A stretch of 64,000 nucleotides of DNA from Bradyrhizobium sp. 1 (GCF_023073315.1 NZ_JADPJH010000034.1:632910-696909); one strand, 5' to 3'. Positions 24,588 through 34,355 are shown, counted from the stretch's first letter. The notes: a model not told the origin generated them from the sequence alone. Program-made: numbers and translations.

Positions 24588-25663
24588 GCGAGGGCAGCCC
24601 GCATCTCGTCGTCGGCGGCGTCTCCAAGCGCTACGGGCCGACGACGGTGCTCGATCACATCGACCTCACCATCCGCCGCGGCGAGCTGGTGACGCTGCTC
24701 GGCCCCTCCGGCTGCGGCAAGACCACCCTGCTCCGCGCCATTGCGGGGCTCGCGCAACCCGATACAGGCAAGGTCGAGCTCGCCGGCCGCGACATCACCA
24801 ACGTACCGCCGCACAAGCGCAATGTCGGCGTCGTGTTCCAGAGCTACGCGCTGTTTCCGCATCTCACCGTCGCCGGCAATGTCGCGTTCGGACTGAAAGT
24901 GCGCGGCATGGCCAGGCGCGAGATCGACATCGCGGTCGAGCGTGCGCTGTCGCTGGTCAAGCTCGGTCATCTCGCTGGCAGGCGCATCTCGGCGCTATCA
25001 GGGGGGCAGCAGCAGCGCGTCGCGCTGGCGCGTGCCATCGCGGTCGAGCCCGATGTGCTGCTGTTCGACGAGGCACTCTCCGCGCTCGATCGCAAGCTGC
25101 GCGAGGAGATGCAGGTCGAGCTGCGCCGCCTGCTCCAGGAGGTGAAGGCGACCGCGATCTTCGTGACCCACGACCAGGACGAAGCGCTGACCATGTCCGA
25201 CCGCGTCGCGGTGATGAACAAGGGCCGTATCGAGCAGCTCGCCGAGCCGCGCGAATTGTATCTACGGCCTGCAAGCCTGTTCGCGCTCAACTTCGTCGGG
25301 CTGTCGACGCGGATCTCGGGCACTGTGCTTTCCGCTGACAATGGCAAGGTCCACGTCGAGACCAAGGTCGGCCGCCTCTCGGCGCTCGGCAGTTTCCAGG
25401 CGGGCTCCCCCGTCATCGTTGCCGCGCGGCCGGAGCAGCTTCGGATCGGTGGCGGAGGTGAGACGAATTCGGCTTCAGGCCGCGTCCGCTCCGTGGTGTT
25501 CCAGGGCTCGCGCACGCTGGTCGAGGTCGATGCCGGCGCCGGTGAAAGCCTGCTCGCCGAACTCTCCGGGCGCGACGGCGCGATCCCTGATGTGCACGAC
25601 GAAATCCGCCTGAGCTGGCCTGTGACCGAGACCTTTGCGTTTCCGATGGAAGCGCAGGCATGA
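24584..25663 (+). CDS. ABC importer ATPase (PotA type)
   Basis: A 359-residue ATPase. Walker A GPSGCGKTT, Q-loop FQSYALFPHL, signature LSGGQQQRVALARAI, Walker B VLLFDEALSALD, H-loop VTHD, then a C-terminal TOBE domain (about residues 280-355). DEA instead of DEP after Walker B is a minor variant. Starts within ATGA of the binding-protein stop and ends in ATGA with the first permease, so the four transporter genes are translationally coupled. Confidence 0.95.
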   Translation: MSEGSPHLVVGGVSKRYGPTTVLDHIDLTIRRGELVTLLGPSGCGKTTLLRAIAGLAQPDTGKVELAGRDITNVPPHKRNVGVVFQSYALFPHLTVAGNVAFGLKVRGMARREIDIAVERALSLVKLGHLAGRRISALSGGQQQRVALARAIAVEPDVLLFDEALSALDRKLREEMQVELRRLLQEVKATAIFVTHDQDEALTMSDRVAVMNKGRIEQLAEPRELYLRPASLFALNFVGLSTRISGTVLSADNGKVHVETKVGRLSALGSFQAGSPVIVAARPEQLRIGGGGETNSASGRVRSVVFQGSRTLVEVDAGAGESLLAELSGRDGAIPDVHDEIRLSWPVTETFAFPMEAQA

Positions 25664-26523
25664 CCGAGGCGGCCCTTTCCGCACCGGTCGCGTCGCCCAA
25701 GGTCGACCGAGAACGGTTGACCGCGATCGGCTTCGTGCTGCCCTCCTTCGTCATCATCGCCGGCGTGTTCGCGCTGCCGCTGGTGCTCCTGCTCGGCGTC
25801 AGCTTCGTTGATGCGAATGGGCTGACCTTTGCCAACTACAAGCGCTTGCTCGGCGCGCCCTATTACCTCTGGGTGATCTGGAATTCGCTGCGGCTGGGAT
25901 TGCTGACCACGCTGATCGCCTTCCTGATCAGCTATCCCGCCGCGTTTGCGCTGGCGCGGGCCCGCGGACCCTTGCGCTCGCTGCTGCTGGCGACGTTGTT
26001 CCTGCCGCTTGCGGCCAGCGTCATCGTGAAAGCTTTTGCCTGGACGATCCTGCTGCGCAGCGACGGCATCGTCAACGAGACGCTGATCGCGCTCGGCATC
26101 ATCGAAGACCCGATCCGGATGATCTTCACCGAGACCGCGTTGATCGTCGGCGCCGTCAATATCTTCCTGCCTTTCATGATCCTGCCGATCTACGCCATCG
26201 TCGCGCAGCTCGATTCCCGCTATGCGGAGGCCGCAGCCACGCTCGGGGCGTCGCCGGTCGTGACGTTCTTCCGCGTGATCCTGCCGCTGACCTTGCCCGG
26301 CATCATCGCGGGCGTCGCGCTGGCGTTCTCGCTGTCGGTCTCCGCTTATGTGGTGCCGACGCTGCTGATCGGCGAAAAATATCCGACGCTCGCGACCACG
26401 ATCGCAAAAGCTTATCTGCTGGCGCGCGAACCCGGCTTCGGCGCTGCCGCCGGCGTCGTGCTGCTGGCAATCGCGATTGCCGTCGTTGCGCTGAGCGCGC
26501 GCCTGTCGCGGGAGCCGAAGTGA
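25660..26523 (+). CDS. ABC importer permease 1 (PotB type)
   Basis: A 287-residue permease with six helices. The first helix (FVLPSFVIIAGVFALPLVLLL) and the EAA loop EAAATLGASPVVTFFRVILPLTLPG that contacts the ATPase are clear. It partners with the next permease in a PotB/PotC-like heterodimer. The stop TGA overlaps the next ATG by one base (TGATG). Confidence 0.95.
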   Translation: MTEAALSAPVASPKVDRERLTAIGFVLPSFVIIAGVFALPLVLLLGVSFVDANGLTFANYKRLLGAPYYLWVIWNSLRLGLLTTLIAFLISYPAAFALARARGPLRSLLLATLFLPLAASVIVKAFAWTILLRSDGIVNETLIALGIIEDPIRMIFTETALIVGAVNIFLPFMILPIYAIVAQLDSRYAEAAATLGASPVVTFFRVILPLTLPGIIAGVALAFSLSVSAYVVPTLLIGEKYPTLATTIAKAYLLAREPGFGAAAGVVLLAIAIAVVALSARLSREPK

Positions 26524-27320
26524 TGACGCGCGCCGCAATCATCGTCTGCTGGGTCATGGCGATCGGACTGGCGCTGTTCCTGATCGCGCCATTGCTGGTA
26601 ATCGCAGCCGCGAGCTTCTCGCCGACGCCGGTGTTCGACCTGCCGCTGACGGGGGCATCGACGCGGTGGTACGGCAAGATAGGCCGGCTCGACGGCTTCT
26701 GGCCGTCGCTGCTGCTGTCGCTTGAGATCGCGCTGTTCTCGACCGCGATCTCATTGGTCTGCGGCACGCTCGCGGCCATCGCGATCGCGCGCGGAAAACT
26801 ACCGGGCGCAAATGTCTTTGCCACCGCGCTGGTCTCGCCGCTGATGATGCCTGGCCTCGTGCTCGGCATCGCGCTGTTGCAGGGGTTTCGTGCGGTCGGA
26901 TTCACCGCGCCGTGGGCGACACTGCTGGTCGCACATCTCGTGATCACGCTACCTTACGTCGCCCGCACGATGATCTCAGGACTTGCGCGGTTCGATTTCA
27001 CGCTGATCGAGGCGGCGCGCACGCTCGGCTGCACCTATCCCGGCAGCGTTCTGCGCGTGATGGTGCCGGCGCTGGCGCCGTCGTTCCTGATCGCCGGGAT
27101 CTTTTCGTTCCTGGCCTCGTTCGACAATTATCCGGTGTCGATCTTCCTCGCCGACGTCCGCACCAAGACGCTGCCGATCCGGATGCTGCAATATATCGAG
27201 GAGGCGCCCGACCCGACGCTCGCGGCACTCTCCACCCTCATTCTCGCCGGGACAGTAATCTTGCTGTTCGTCAGCGATCGCGTCGTCGGCCTGCATCGCA
27301 TGGCCGGAACTTCGGATTGA
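26523..27320 (+). CDS. ABC importer permease 2 (PotC type)
   Basis: A 265-residue permease with six helices. The EAA loop reads EAARTLGCTYPGSVLRVMVPALAPS; the FSFLASFDNYPVSIF segment is typical of PotC-like subunits. An upstream in-frame GTG at 26520 would overlap the previous gene by 4 bp, but the ATG at 26523 is preferred. Followed after only 4 bp by the deacetylase gene, so the enzyme belongs to the operon. Confidence 0.95.
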   Translation: MTRAAIIVCWVMAIGLALFLIAPLLVIAAASFSPTPVFDLPLTGASTRWYGKIGRLDGFWPSLLLSLEIALFSTAISLVCGTLAAIAIARGKLPGANVFATALVSPLMMPGLVLGIALLQGFRAVGFTAPWATLLVAHLVITLPYVARTMISGLARFDFTLIEAARTLGCTYPGSVLRVMVPALAPSFLIAGIFSFLASFDNYPVSIFLADVRTKTLPIRMLQYIEEAPDPTLAALSTLILAGTVILLFVSDRVVGLHRMAGTSD

Positions 27321-27324
27321 TTCC

Positions 27325-28233
27325 ATGAGCAACGAACCCAAATCTTCGCAGCGCGATTTCGTTGGCTACCGCGGCAAGCCGCCGAACCCGCGCTGGCCGA
27401 ACGGCGCGCGCGTCGCTGTGTCCCTGGTGGTGAATTTCGAGGAGGGCTCGGAGTTCTCGATCAACGACGGTGATTCAAACAACGAAGCGATCTACGAGGT
27501 CGTCCACAAGCTCGACGGCCCGGACTCCTGCATCGACAGCCATTTCGAATACGGCACCCGCGCCGCGTGGTGGCGCATCATGGATTTCTTCGACGCGCAC
27601 GGCGTCACGGCCACGGTGAGCTCCTGCGGCCGCGCCGTCGAGCGCTCGCCGGAGCTGGCGCGCGATGCCATCGCGCGCGGCCACGAAGTATCGGCGCATG
27701 GCTGGCGCTGGCAGAGCCACGCCGACATGGATGAGGCGAGCGAGCGCGCGGTCATTGCGAAGACAGTGGCGGCGATCGAACGCGTCACCGGACATCGCCC
27801 GGTCGGCTGGCACACCCGCTCGGCGACATCGCCGAACACGCGGCGCCTGCTGGTCGAGGACGGCGGCTTTCTCTACGACAGCGACGCCTATAATGACGAT
27901 TTGCCCTATTATCGGGAGGTTTTGGGCAAGCAGCACCTCGTGCTGCCCTATGCGTTCGACACCAACGACATGCAATATTACAACGCCTCGCGCTTCAACG
28001 GCGCCGACTTCGCCGACTATGTCATCGATGCGTTCGAGTGGCTCCGGCGCGAGGGCGAGACGGCGCCGAAGATGATGTCGGTCGGCCTACATCTGCGCAT
28101 GATCGGACGGCCAGGCCGGATCGGCGCGCTGGAGCGGATTTTGGCGCACATGACAAAGAGCGGTGCCGCGTGGATCGCACCGCGCGCGGCGATTGCGCGG
28201 CATTGGAAGGAAGTGGTGCCGGCGGGGGTGTGA
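27325..28233 (+). CDS. Polysaccharide-deacetylase-fold hydrolase, allantoinase (PuuE)-like
   Basis: A 302-residue NodB-fold metal hydrolase. The opening (DFVGYRGKPPNPRWPNGARVAVSLVVNFEEGSE) matches the PuuE-type cofactor-free allantoinase group rather than secreted chitin deacetylases. The metal region is visible as SAHGWRWQSH, and GWHTRSATSPNTRRLL follows. No signal peptide, so cytosolic. Its place as last gene of the ABC operon suggests it hydrolyses the imported compound, perhaps allantoin or a related ureide/amide. Substrate is an inference. Confidence 0.85.
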   Translation: MSNEPKSSQRDFVGYRGKPPNPRWPNGARVAVSLVVNFEEGSEFSINDGDSNNEAIYEVVHKLDGPDSCIDSHFEYGTRAAWWRIMDFFDAHGVTATVSSCGRAVERSPELARDAIARGHEVSAHGWRWQSHADMDEASERAVIAKTVAAIERVTGHRPVGWHTRSATSPNTRRLLVEDGGFLYDSDAYNDDLPYYREVLGKQHLVLPYAFDTNDMQYYNASRFNGADFADYVIDAFEWLRREGETAPKMMSVGLHLRMIGRPGRIGALERILAHMTKSGAAWIAPRAAIARHWKEVVPAGV

Positions 28234-28254
28234 CGCACTCTTCGTGCCCCGGAC

Positions 28255-28382
28255 GCAGCGCATCACGAAGTGGTGCGCTGCTGAGCCGGGGCCCATGTTG
28301 CGGCATTCTGGGTCCCGGCTCTGCGCAGCAGCGTTTCCGGACGATGCTACGCATCGCCTAGGCTGCAGCGCGTCCGGGACAC
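28255..28382. repeat. Dispersed inverted repeat, copy 1
   Basis: Outer arms GTGCCCCGGACGC (28255-28267) and GCGTCCGGGACAC (28370-28382), one mismatch; inner arms AGCCGGGGCCCA and TGGGTCCCGGCT. A second copy lies at 60721-60853. It fills the gap between the convergent deacetylase and antiporter genes. Noncoding. Confidence 0.85.
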
Positions 28383-28391
28383 AGGACGATC

Positions 28392-30185
28392 CTAAACCCC
28401 CGCCACCGAGCTCCACACCTCCGCCAGCTTCTTCCGCAGCGCTTGCCGGCGCGTCAGCGGGGCCGGCGTCTCGTCGTCTTCCGGCAGACGCAGGCCTACG
28501 ACGTTGACGCGGCCGCCGGAGATGCTGCGCGCAACCAGCACGATCTCGTCCAGCGCGATCTCGGCGCCTTCTTTCGGCGCGCGGTCGAGATGGACGTCGA
28601 AATAGTCGGCGAGCGTCAGCTTGCCCTCGTCCTCACTCACCTTGACGCCGTAGATTTCCGCAAGCTCGGCCAGCGTGTGCTCGCCGGAGACCATGAAGTC
28701 GCCGAGCAGATGCGGATCGGGCGTGGTGCTTGGCTGCATATCGACGAAGAAGCGGTCGAGTGACTCGGCCTTTTCCGGCGGCGCCAGCAGATAGATGTAA
28801 TCGCCGGGCGCGATCGGATCGGCTTCTGTCGGCGTCAGGATGCTCTCTTTGCGGATCACCAGCGTCGGCTTCGACCAGGACGGGATCAGACCACGGCGGA
28901 AATACAGGCTTTTCGGCCGCACCGGGTAGCCGACCAGCTGCTGCTCGAGCTGGCCTGGCAGGTCCAGCTCGACACGTCGTGGGCCGCGCTCGGCGCGCGG
29001 CAGCGCCACATGCAGCTTGCGTGCGGCGGGCGCCAGCGTCCAGCCTTGCAGCAGCAGCGAGATGATGACGACGACGAAGGCGACGTCGAAATAGAGATAG
29101 GCTTTCGACAGGCCCACCAGCATCGGGATCGAGGCCAGGAAGATCGCGACGGCACCGCGCAGGCCGGTCCAGGCGATGAAGATCTTTTCGCGCCAGTTGA
29201 AACGGAACGGCGCCAGGCAGACGAACACCGCGAGCGGCCGCGCGACCAGCATCAGCACGAACGCAACCCCGACCGCCGGCAGCACGCTGGCGCCGAGCCG
29301 GCTCGGCGAGACCAGCAGGCCGAGCAGCACAAACATCACGATCTGCGCGAGCCACGTCGCGGCATCGAGAAAGGCGACCACCGAATTATGCGCGCGGGTC
29401 GGACGATTGCCGATGATGATGCCGGCGAGATAGACCGCGAGGAAACCCGAGGCGTGCATCATCTGCGAGCCGCCGAAGATCACGAGCGCGGCGGTGGTCA
29501 CGAACGGCGCGTGCAGGCCCTGTGGCAGCGCGACCTGGTTGAGGGCGATGACGACGAGGCGTCCCCCGAGGAATCCGACGACGGCGCCCAGCACCGCCTC
29601 CTGGATGAACTCCATCGCCACATGGCCTGCCGAGGTCGATCCCAGCGAGATGTATTCGACCAGCATCAAGGTGAGGAAGATCGCGAAGGGATCGTTGGTG
29701 CCGGATTCGGCTTCCAGCGTCGCGCCGACGCGCGGGCGCAGGCGCAGGCCCTGGGTGTGCACCAGCAGAAACACGGCGGCCGCGTCGGTCGAGGCCACGA
29801 CGGCGCCGACCAGCAGCGCCTCCGTCCAGTTGAGGTCGAGCGCGTATTTGGCGAACGGCGCCGTGACCAGCGCGGTCAGCAGCACACCGACGGTCGCGAG
29901 CACCACTGAGGGCGCGAGCACGGTGCGGATGCTGGCAAAGCGCGTCTTCAGGCCGCCGTCGAACAGGATCAGGGCCAGCGCCACCGAGCCGACCAGATAG
30001 GTGGTGCGGACATCGTCGAATTGGAGCTGCCCGGGGCCGGAATCGCCCGCGAGCATGCCGATTGCAAGGAAGACCAGCAGCAAGGGCGCGCCGAAGCGCA
30101 GTGCAAGCAGGCTCGACAGGATACCGGCCATGACGAGGACGGCGCCGAGCAATATGGCGAGGCTGACAGAGTCGAGGGAGGCCAT
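28392..30185 (-). CDS. Potassium/proton antiporter (CvrA/NhaP2 type)
   Basis: A 597-residue CPA1 antiporter. About 12-13 helices span residues 5-395, with the ion-path motif STDAAAVFLLVH and E-SGTNDPFAIF. The cytoplasmic part has a TrkA-C (RCK_C) domain (about 410-490) with TLVIRKESIL and PGDYIYLLAP, then a CorC/HlyC-like domain at the C-terminus (about 510-590). This three-part layout is that of CvrA/NhaP2, which exports K+ in exchange for H+ at low osmolarity. An upstream ATG (30269) is out of keeping with the family N-terminus. It is divergent from an MscS channel, another hypo-osmotic protein. Confidence 0.93.
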   Translation of the reverse strand: MASLDSVSLAILLGAVLVMAGILSSLLALRFGAPLLLVFLAIGMLAGDSGPGQLQFDDVRTTYLVGSVALALILFDGGLKTRFASIRTVLAPSVVLATVGVLLTALVTAPFAKYALDLNWTEALLVGAVVASTDAAAVFLLVHTQGLRLRPRVGATLEAESGTNDPFAIFLTLMLVEYISLGSTSAGHVAMEFIQEAVLGAVVGFLGGRLVVIALNQVALPQGLHAPFVTTAALVIFGGSQMMHASGFLAVYLAGIIIGNRPTRAHNSVVAFLDAATWLAQIVMFVLLGLLVSPSRLGASVLPAVGVAFVLMLVARPLAVFVCLAPFRFNWREKIFIAWTGLRGAVAIFLASIPMLVGLSKAYLYFDVAFVVVIISLLLQGWTLAPAARKLHVALPRAERGPRRVELDLPGQLEQQLVGYPVRPKSLYFRRGLIPSWSKPTLVIRKESILTPTEADPIAPGDYIYLLAPPEKAESLDRFFVDMQPSTTPDPHLLGDFMVSGEHTLAELAEIYGVKVSEDEGKLTLADYFDVHLDRAPKEGAEIALDEIVLVARSISGGRVNVVGLRLPEDDETPAPLTRRQALRKKLAEVWSSVAGV

Positions 30186-30397
30186 CCACCTTCCGGGTAC
30201 AAATCGCTGGACTTGCATCCTTATCGTCGGCGGACTCCCGCGCCAACCCATTTTCGCGCCTCGCGGCAATCTGCCCGTATTTTGCGGCCTTAACGCGCTT
30301 CACATAGCGGTGTATCGATGGCCCGGCCGCTGCCTTTGTGGGATTCTGCGGCGCCCTCGAATCAATTCCTCCCCGCTTCCCGACGAGAACCTGCCCG

Positions 30398-31714
30398 ATG
30401 GACATGGACCTCAAAGACTTCATGGAGTTCGTGCATACGACCGCGCGCAGCGTCGGGGCGGAAATCTCCTCACCCTGGTTCTACCTGCAATTCGGCCTCA
30501 TTCTCGCTGCGGCCGGCATCGCCTATGCGGCGGAAGCCGGGGTTCGCAACCGCGTCGACCTGACATCGCTGGCGATCGGTTGGCCGCTACCGCTCCGGCA
30601 CTTCGCCCGCGTGATGATGTCCAGCGCCTCGACGGCGGTGTTCACCCTGCTCGTGATCGTCTCCCGCGTCGTGATGTATCACGCGACTTGGCCGAGCCGC
30701 AGCTACCTGCTGATGGTCGCGGCCAAGCTGGGCCTGGCCTGGCTCGCGATCCGGCTGGTGACCCCGGTGCTCCGCAACGCCTTTATCGTCAGGTTGGTGT
30801 CGGTCACGGCGTGGTTCGTCGCAGCACTGTCCATCATCGGGCAACTCAGCGCGACGGTCGACCTGCTCGATTCCTTCGCCATCGTGCTCGGCGGCTTGCG
30901 GCTGACGCCGCTGCTGGTGATCAAGGCCGGCGTGCTGCTGCTCATCGCGCTCTGGGTCACCAACATCGCCAGCAATTTCGCCGAGAGCCGGATCAATTCG
31001 GCGACCGACTTGACGCCGTCGGTGCAGGTGCTGCTGGTCAAGATCATCCGCATCGGCCTGCTTGCGATCGCGATCGTGATCGCGCTCGGTTCCGTCGGCA
31101 TCGACCTCTCGGCGCTCGCGGTATTCTCCGGCGCGGTCGGCGTCGGCATCGGTATCGGCCTGCAGAAGATCGTGGCCAATTTCATCTCCGGCATCATCCT
31201 GCTCGCCGACAAATCGGTGAAACCCGGCGATCTCGTCACCATCGGCGACAACACCGGGCGCATCAGCGCGATGAAGACGCGCTATATTTCCGTCGCCGCC
31301 GGCGACGGCCGCGAATTCCTGGTGCCGAACGAGGATCTGGTGACGCAGAAGGTCGTCAACTGGACCTATACCGACAAGAACACGCTGGTGAAGATCGCCT
31401 TCGGCACCAATTATGATGCCGACCCCCGGCTGGTCTGCAAGCTCGCCGCCGAGACCGCCGCCGCCCATCCGCGCGCGACGAAGGGCAAGCCGCCGAACAG
31501 CATTTTGACCGAGTTCGCCGAAGCCGGGATGAAGTTCTCGCTGACCTTCTGGATCGCGGACCCCGACGGCATGGACAACGTCAAGAGCGACGTCATGCTG
31601 GCGCTCTGGGACGCCTTCAAGCGCGAGGGCATCCGGGTTCCCTACCCGGTCCGCGAAATCCGCGTCCGCGGCGGCGCCCTGCCGGTGGAAACCACCGTAG
31701 AAGTCCCGAATTAG
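30398..31714 (+). CDS. Small-conductance mechanosensitive channel family protein
   Basis: A 438-residue MscS-type channel with extra N-terminal helices. About five helices are followed by the pore helix and beta domain signature GVGIGIGLQKIVANFISGII, LLADKSVKPGDLVTIG, and the cytoplasmic vestibule (YISVAAGDGREFLVPNEDLVTQKV). It acts as an emergency pressure-release valve. Start at 30398 (MDMDLKDF) has GAGAA upstream. Divergent from the K+/H+ antiporter with a 212-bp shared promoter region, in which no clear operator was seen. Confidence 0.93.
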   Translation: MDMDLKDFMEFVHTTARSVGAEISSPWFYLQFGLILAAAGIAYAAEAGVRNRVDLTSLAIGWPLPLRHFARVMMSSASTAVFTLLVIVSRVVMYHATWPSRSYLLMVAAKLGLAWLAIRLVTPVLRNAFIVRLVSVTAWFVAALSIIGQLSATVDLLDSFAIVLGGLRLTPLLVIKAGVLLLIALWVTNIASNFAESRINSATDLTPSVQVLLVKIIRIGLLAIAIVIALGSVGIDLSALAVFSGAVGVGIGIGLQKIVANFISGIILLADKSVKPGDLVTIGDNTGRISAMKTRYISVAAGDGREFLVPNEDLVTQKVVNWTYTDKNTLVKIAFGTNYDADPRLVCKLAAETAAAHPRATKGKPPNSILTEFAEAGMKFSLTFWIADPDGMDNVKSDVMLALWDAFKREGIRVPYPVREIRVRGGALPVETTVEVPN

Positions 31715-31835
31715 GCCCTGTTTCGGGCGCAAGAGGCCCGCCTGACTTGCATGAAGGCCCGTGATCATTAGATTATGGCCCTGAAATCAAGCCTTTCCGC
31801 CGACATCGAGATTTGAGCCCAGAAGACCGCCCCGC

Positions 31836-32654
31836 ATGAGCTACGTCGAAGCCTCCGATACCTCCCTGCGCAAGACCGGACAGATCAAGCTGCACGGGCC
31901 GAGCGCATTTGCCGGAATGCGCAAGGCGGGCGCTTTGGTGGCGAAGTGTCTCGACGAGCTCACCGACATCGTCGGGCCCGGCGTGCCGACCGAGCGCATC
32001 GACCAGTTCGTCCGCGACTTCGCCTTCAGCCACAATGCCTATCCGGCGACGCTGATGTATCGCGGCTACCGCTATTCGACCTGCACCTCGCTCAACCACG
32101 TGGTCTGTCACGGCATGCCCGGCGACCGTCCGCTGAAGGAAGGCGACATCGTCAATATCGACGTCACCTTCATCGTCGACGGTTGGTACGGCGATTCCAG
32201 CCGGATGTATGCGGTCGGCCCGATCGCGCGCAAGGCGGAGCGGCTGATCGAAGTCACGTATGAAGCGATGATGCTCGGCATCGCCGCGGTGAAGCCAGGC
32301 GCCACCACCGGCGATATCGGCCATGCCATCCAGAGCTTTGTCGAGCCGCAGGCCATGAGCGTGGTGCGCGATTTCTGCGGCCATGGCCTCGGCCGCATGT
32401 TTCACGACGAGCCGAACATCATCCATATCGGCCGGCCCGGCGAAGGCGTCCAGCTCAAGCCCGGCATGTTCTTCACCATCGAGCCGATGATCAATCTCGG
32501 CAAGCCGCATGTGAAGATCCTCTCCGACGGCTGGACCGCCGTGACCCGCGACCGCTCGCTGTCGGCGCAGTTCGAGCACTCGGTCGGCGTCACCGCGACG
32601 GGTGTCGAGATTTTCACGCTGTCGGAGCGGCACGGCGAGAAGCAGATCGGGTAA
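31836..32654 (+). CDS. map: Methionine aminopeptidase, type I
   Basis: A 272-residue dimetal aminopeptidase that removes the initiator Met. Metal ligands visible in order: the histidine in VCHGMPGD, Asp in NIDVTFIVDGWYGD (two Asp), His in CGHGLGRMFHDEPN, Glu in FTIEPMI and Glu in AQFEHS. An N-terminal extension of about 20 residues precedes the catalytic core, as usual in alphaproteobacteria. The start ATG 31836 follows CCGCC; no strong ribosome site. It is convergent with an AdaA-like gene 14 bp away. Confidence 0.96.
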   Translation: MSYVEASDTSLRKTGQIKLHGPSAFAGMRKAGALVAKCLDELTDIVGPGVPTERIDQFVRDFAFSHNAYPATLMYRGYRYSTCTSLNHVVCHGMPGDRPLKEGDIVNIDVTFIVDGWYGDSSRMYAVGPIARKAERLIEVTYEAMMLGIAAVKPGATTGDIGHAIQSFVEPQAMSVVRDFCGHGLGRMFHDEPNIIHIGRPGEGVQLKPGMFFTIEPMINLGKPHVKILSDGWTAVTRDRSLSAQFEHSVGVTATGVEIFTLSERHGEKQIG

Positions 32655-32668
32655 CTCCGTCGCATCGG

Positions 32669-33277
32669 CTACCGCCGGCGGCGGAATGACGATGGCGCCC
32701 GCTTGTAGGTCGCGGCAAAGGCATCGTTGAACCGGCGCACGCTGCCGAAGCCGGCCGCAAACGCGATCTCCGCCAGGGTCATGTCGGTTTGGTCGATCAG
32801 GCGCTTGGCTTCCTGCACACGCCGCGTTGCCGCGATCTCGCTCGGGCTCGCGCCGGCGTGACGAAGGAACAGCCGCAGCAGATGGCGCGGCCCGACGCCG
32901 AGGGCTTCGGCCAGCTCCGCGGCGTTGGCGCGATCCAGAAAACCGTCATTGATCAGCCGCATCCCGCGCGCCACGGTGGTGGCCGTTCCCAGCCAGGCCG
33001 GAGACCCCGGCGCCGTTTCCGGGCGGCAGCGGAGGCACGGGCGAAAGCCGGCCCGCTCGGCGGCGGCAGCGGTCGGGTAGAAGGTGACATTCTCCGAGCG
33101 CGCCGGGCGAACCGGGCAGACCGGCCTGCAGTAGATCCTCGTCGAGCGAACACCTGAAAAGAACAGGCCGTCGAACGCGCGCATACGCGCCAGCCGCGCC
33201 CGGTCGCAGGTATCCCAGTCGAGATGCGGTGGCAGCGTTGGCGGCTGCGCGGAAACTTTCGCCAGGATTTTCGTCAT
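32669..33277 (-). CDS. AdaA-like methylphosphotriester-sensing AraC regulator
   Basis: A 202-residue protein. An N-terminal Ada zinc domain with RMRAFDGLFFSGVRSTRIYC and four Cys ligands (C50, C54, C81, C84), one of which is the methyl acceptor from DNA phosphotriesters, is followed by an AraC-type double helix-turn-helix (about 105-200, ending GFGSVRRFNDAFAATYKRAPSSFR). There is no methyltransferase (OGT) or AlkA glycosylase domain. The length fits Bacillus AdaA (about 210 aa), but in alphaproteobacteria this pair is often fused to AlkA, so truncation by loss of an AlkA domain is also possible. Confidence 0.88.
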   Translation of the reverse strand: MTKILAKVSAQPPTLPPHLDWDTCDRARLARMRAFDGLFFSGVRSTRIYCRPVCPVRPARSENVTFYPTAAAAERAGFRPCLRCRPETAPGSPAWLGTATTVARGMRLINDGFLDRANAAELAEALGVGPRHLLRLFLRHAGASPSEIAATRRVQEAKRLIDQTDMTLAEIAFAAGFGSVRRFNDAFAATYKRAPSSFRRRR

Positions 33278-33410
33278 GGCGGAATCATAGTTTCATCGGG
33301 GCTCCCCGAGTAGCTGGAATCGGACTCGATCGGGCGATGAGGTCCGAATTCAGCCAGCCTGCGCCGCCGCGCCGGATCATGGTCCCGATCCATCCCGGAG
33401 CAGATTCGCA

Positions 33411-34355
33411 ATGCACACGCAGGCGCAACACACGACGTCAGGACAAACCCCTCTCGCGTTCGAGATCGGGCTTCTGCTGCTGCTCTCACTGATCTGGGGC
33501 AGCTCGTTCACGCTGATCAAGGTCGCAATCCCGACAATCCCTCCATTCACGATGGTCGCCGCGCGCGTGACGATCGCGGCCATTCTCCTGATCGCGGTCG
33601 CTCGCGCTCAGGGGCACGCTCTTCCCGGTCGAGGATCGATGTGGGCGGCCTTCTTCGTGCAAGGGCTGCTGCAAAGCGCGCTGCCGTTTACCCTGATCAG
33701 CTGGGGTGAGATGCATATCGCAAGCGGTCTCGCCGGCGTGCTCAATGCGACCTCTCCGATGTTCGTGCTCGCGATCGCGGTGATGAGCGGGCGTGGGCGG
33801 CAGGCGATCGGCAGCCGGAAGATCATCGGCGTCACGCTTGGTCTTGCGGGCGTTATCGTGACCATGGGGGCCGATGCATTCTCGGGAATCGGCACCGCCG
33901 CTCCGCTGGCCCAGGCCGCAGTGCTGTGCGCAAGCCTCTGCTACGCGCTCGCACCGATATGGGGACAGCGCTTCTCGGGCCTGCCCGCAATCGTCACCGC
34001 GGCCGGAGCCATGAGTTGCGCCGCAGCGCTGATGGTCCCCGCGGCCGCCGCCATCGAACAGCCCTGGACACTCCCGCCACCGCCCGCGAGCGCGGTCGCA
34101 GCGGTCATCACGCTCGCGATCATCTGTACGGCCCTTGCGATGGTGATCTATTTCCGGCTGATCCACACCCTCGGCCCGCTTGGCACGACCAGCGGGAGCT
34201 ATTTGCGTGCGGGCTTTGCCGTGGCGCTCGGCACCGTATGGCTCGGCGAGCACTTCACCTGGTCCAGCCTCGCCGGGATGGCGCTCATTCTCGCTGGCGT
34301 CGTCACCGTCACGGTGCCCCGGCCGGCGCGACATGATTGGAAACCGCGGGGCTGA
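33411..34355 (+). CDS. EamA/DMT family transporter
   Basis: A 314-residue drug/metabolite exporter with ten helices in two EamA repeats: the first repeat opens IWGSSFTLIKVAI, the second AVLCASLCYALAPIWG. Typical SSS/GEMHIASGLAGVLNATSPMF and LGPLGTTSGSYLRAGFAVALG motifs. The substrate cannot be told. It starts 133 bp from the divergent AdaA-like gene, which could regulate it as part of an alkylation response; that is inference from position. Confidence 0.92.
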   Translation: MHTQAQHTTSGQTPLAFEIGLLLLLSLIWGSSFTLIKVAIPTIPPFTMVAARVTIAAILLIAVARAQGHALPGRGSMWAAFFVQGLLQSALPFTLISWGEMHIASGLAGVLNATSPMFVLAIAVMSGRGRQAIGSRKIIGVTLGLAGVIVTMGADAFSGIGTAAPLAQAAVLCASLCYALAPIWGQRFSGLPAIVTAAGAMSCAAALMVPAAAAIEQPWTLPPPPASAVAAVITLAIICTALAMVIYFRLIHTLGPLGTTSGSYLRAGFAVALGTVWLGEHFTWSSLAGMALILAGVVTVTVPRPARHDWKPRG

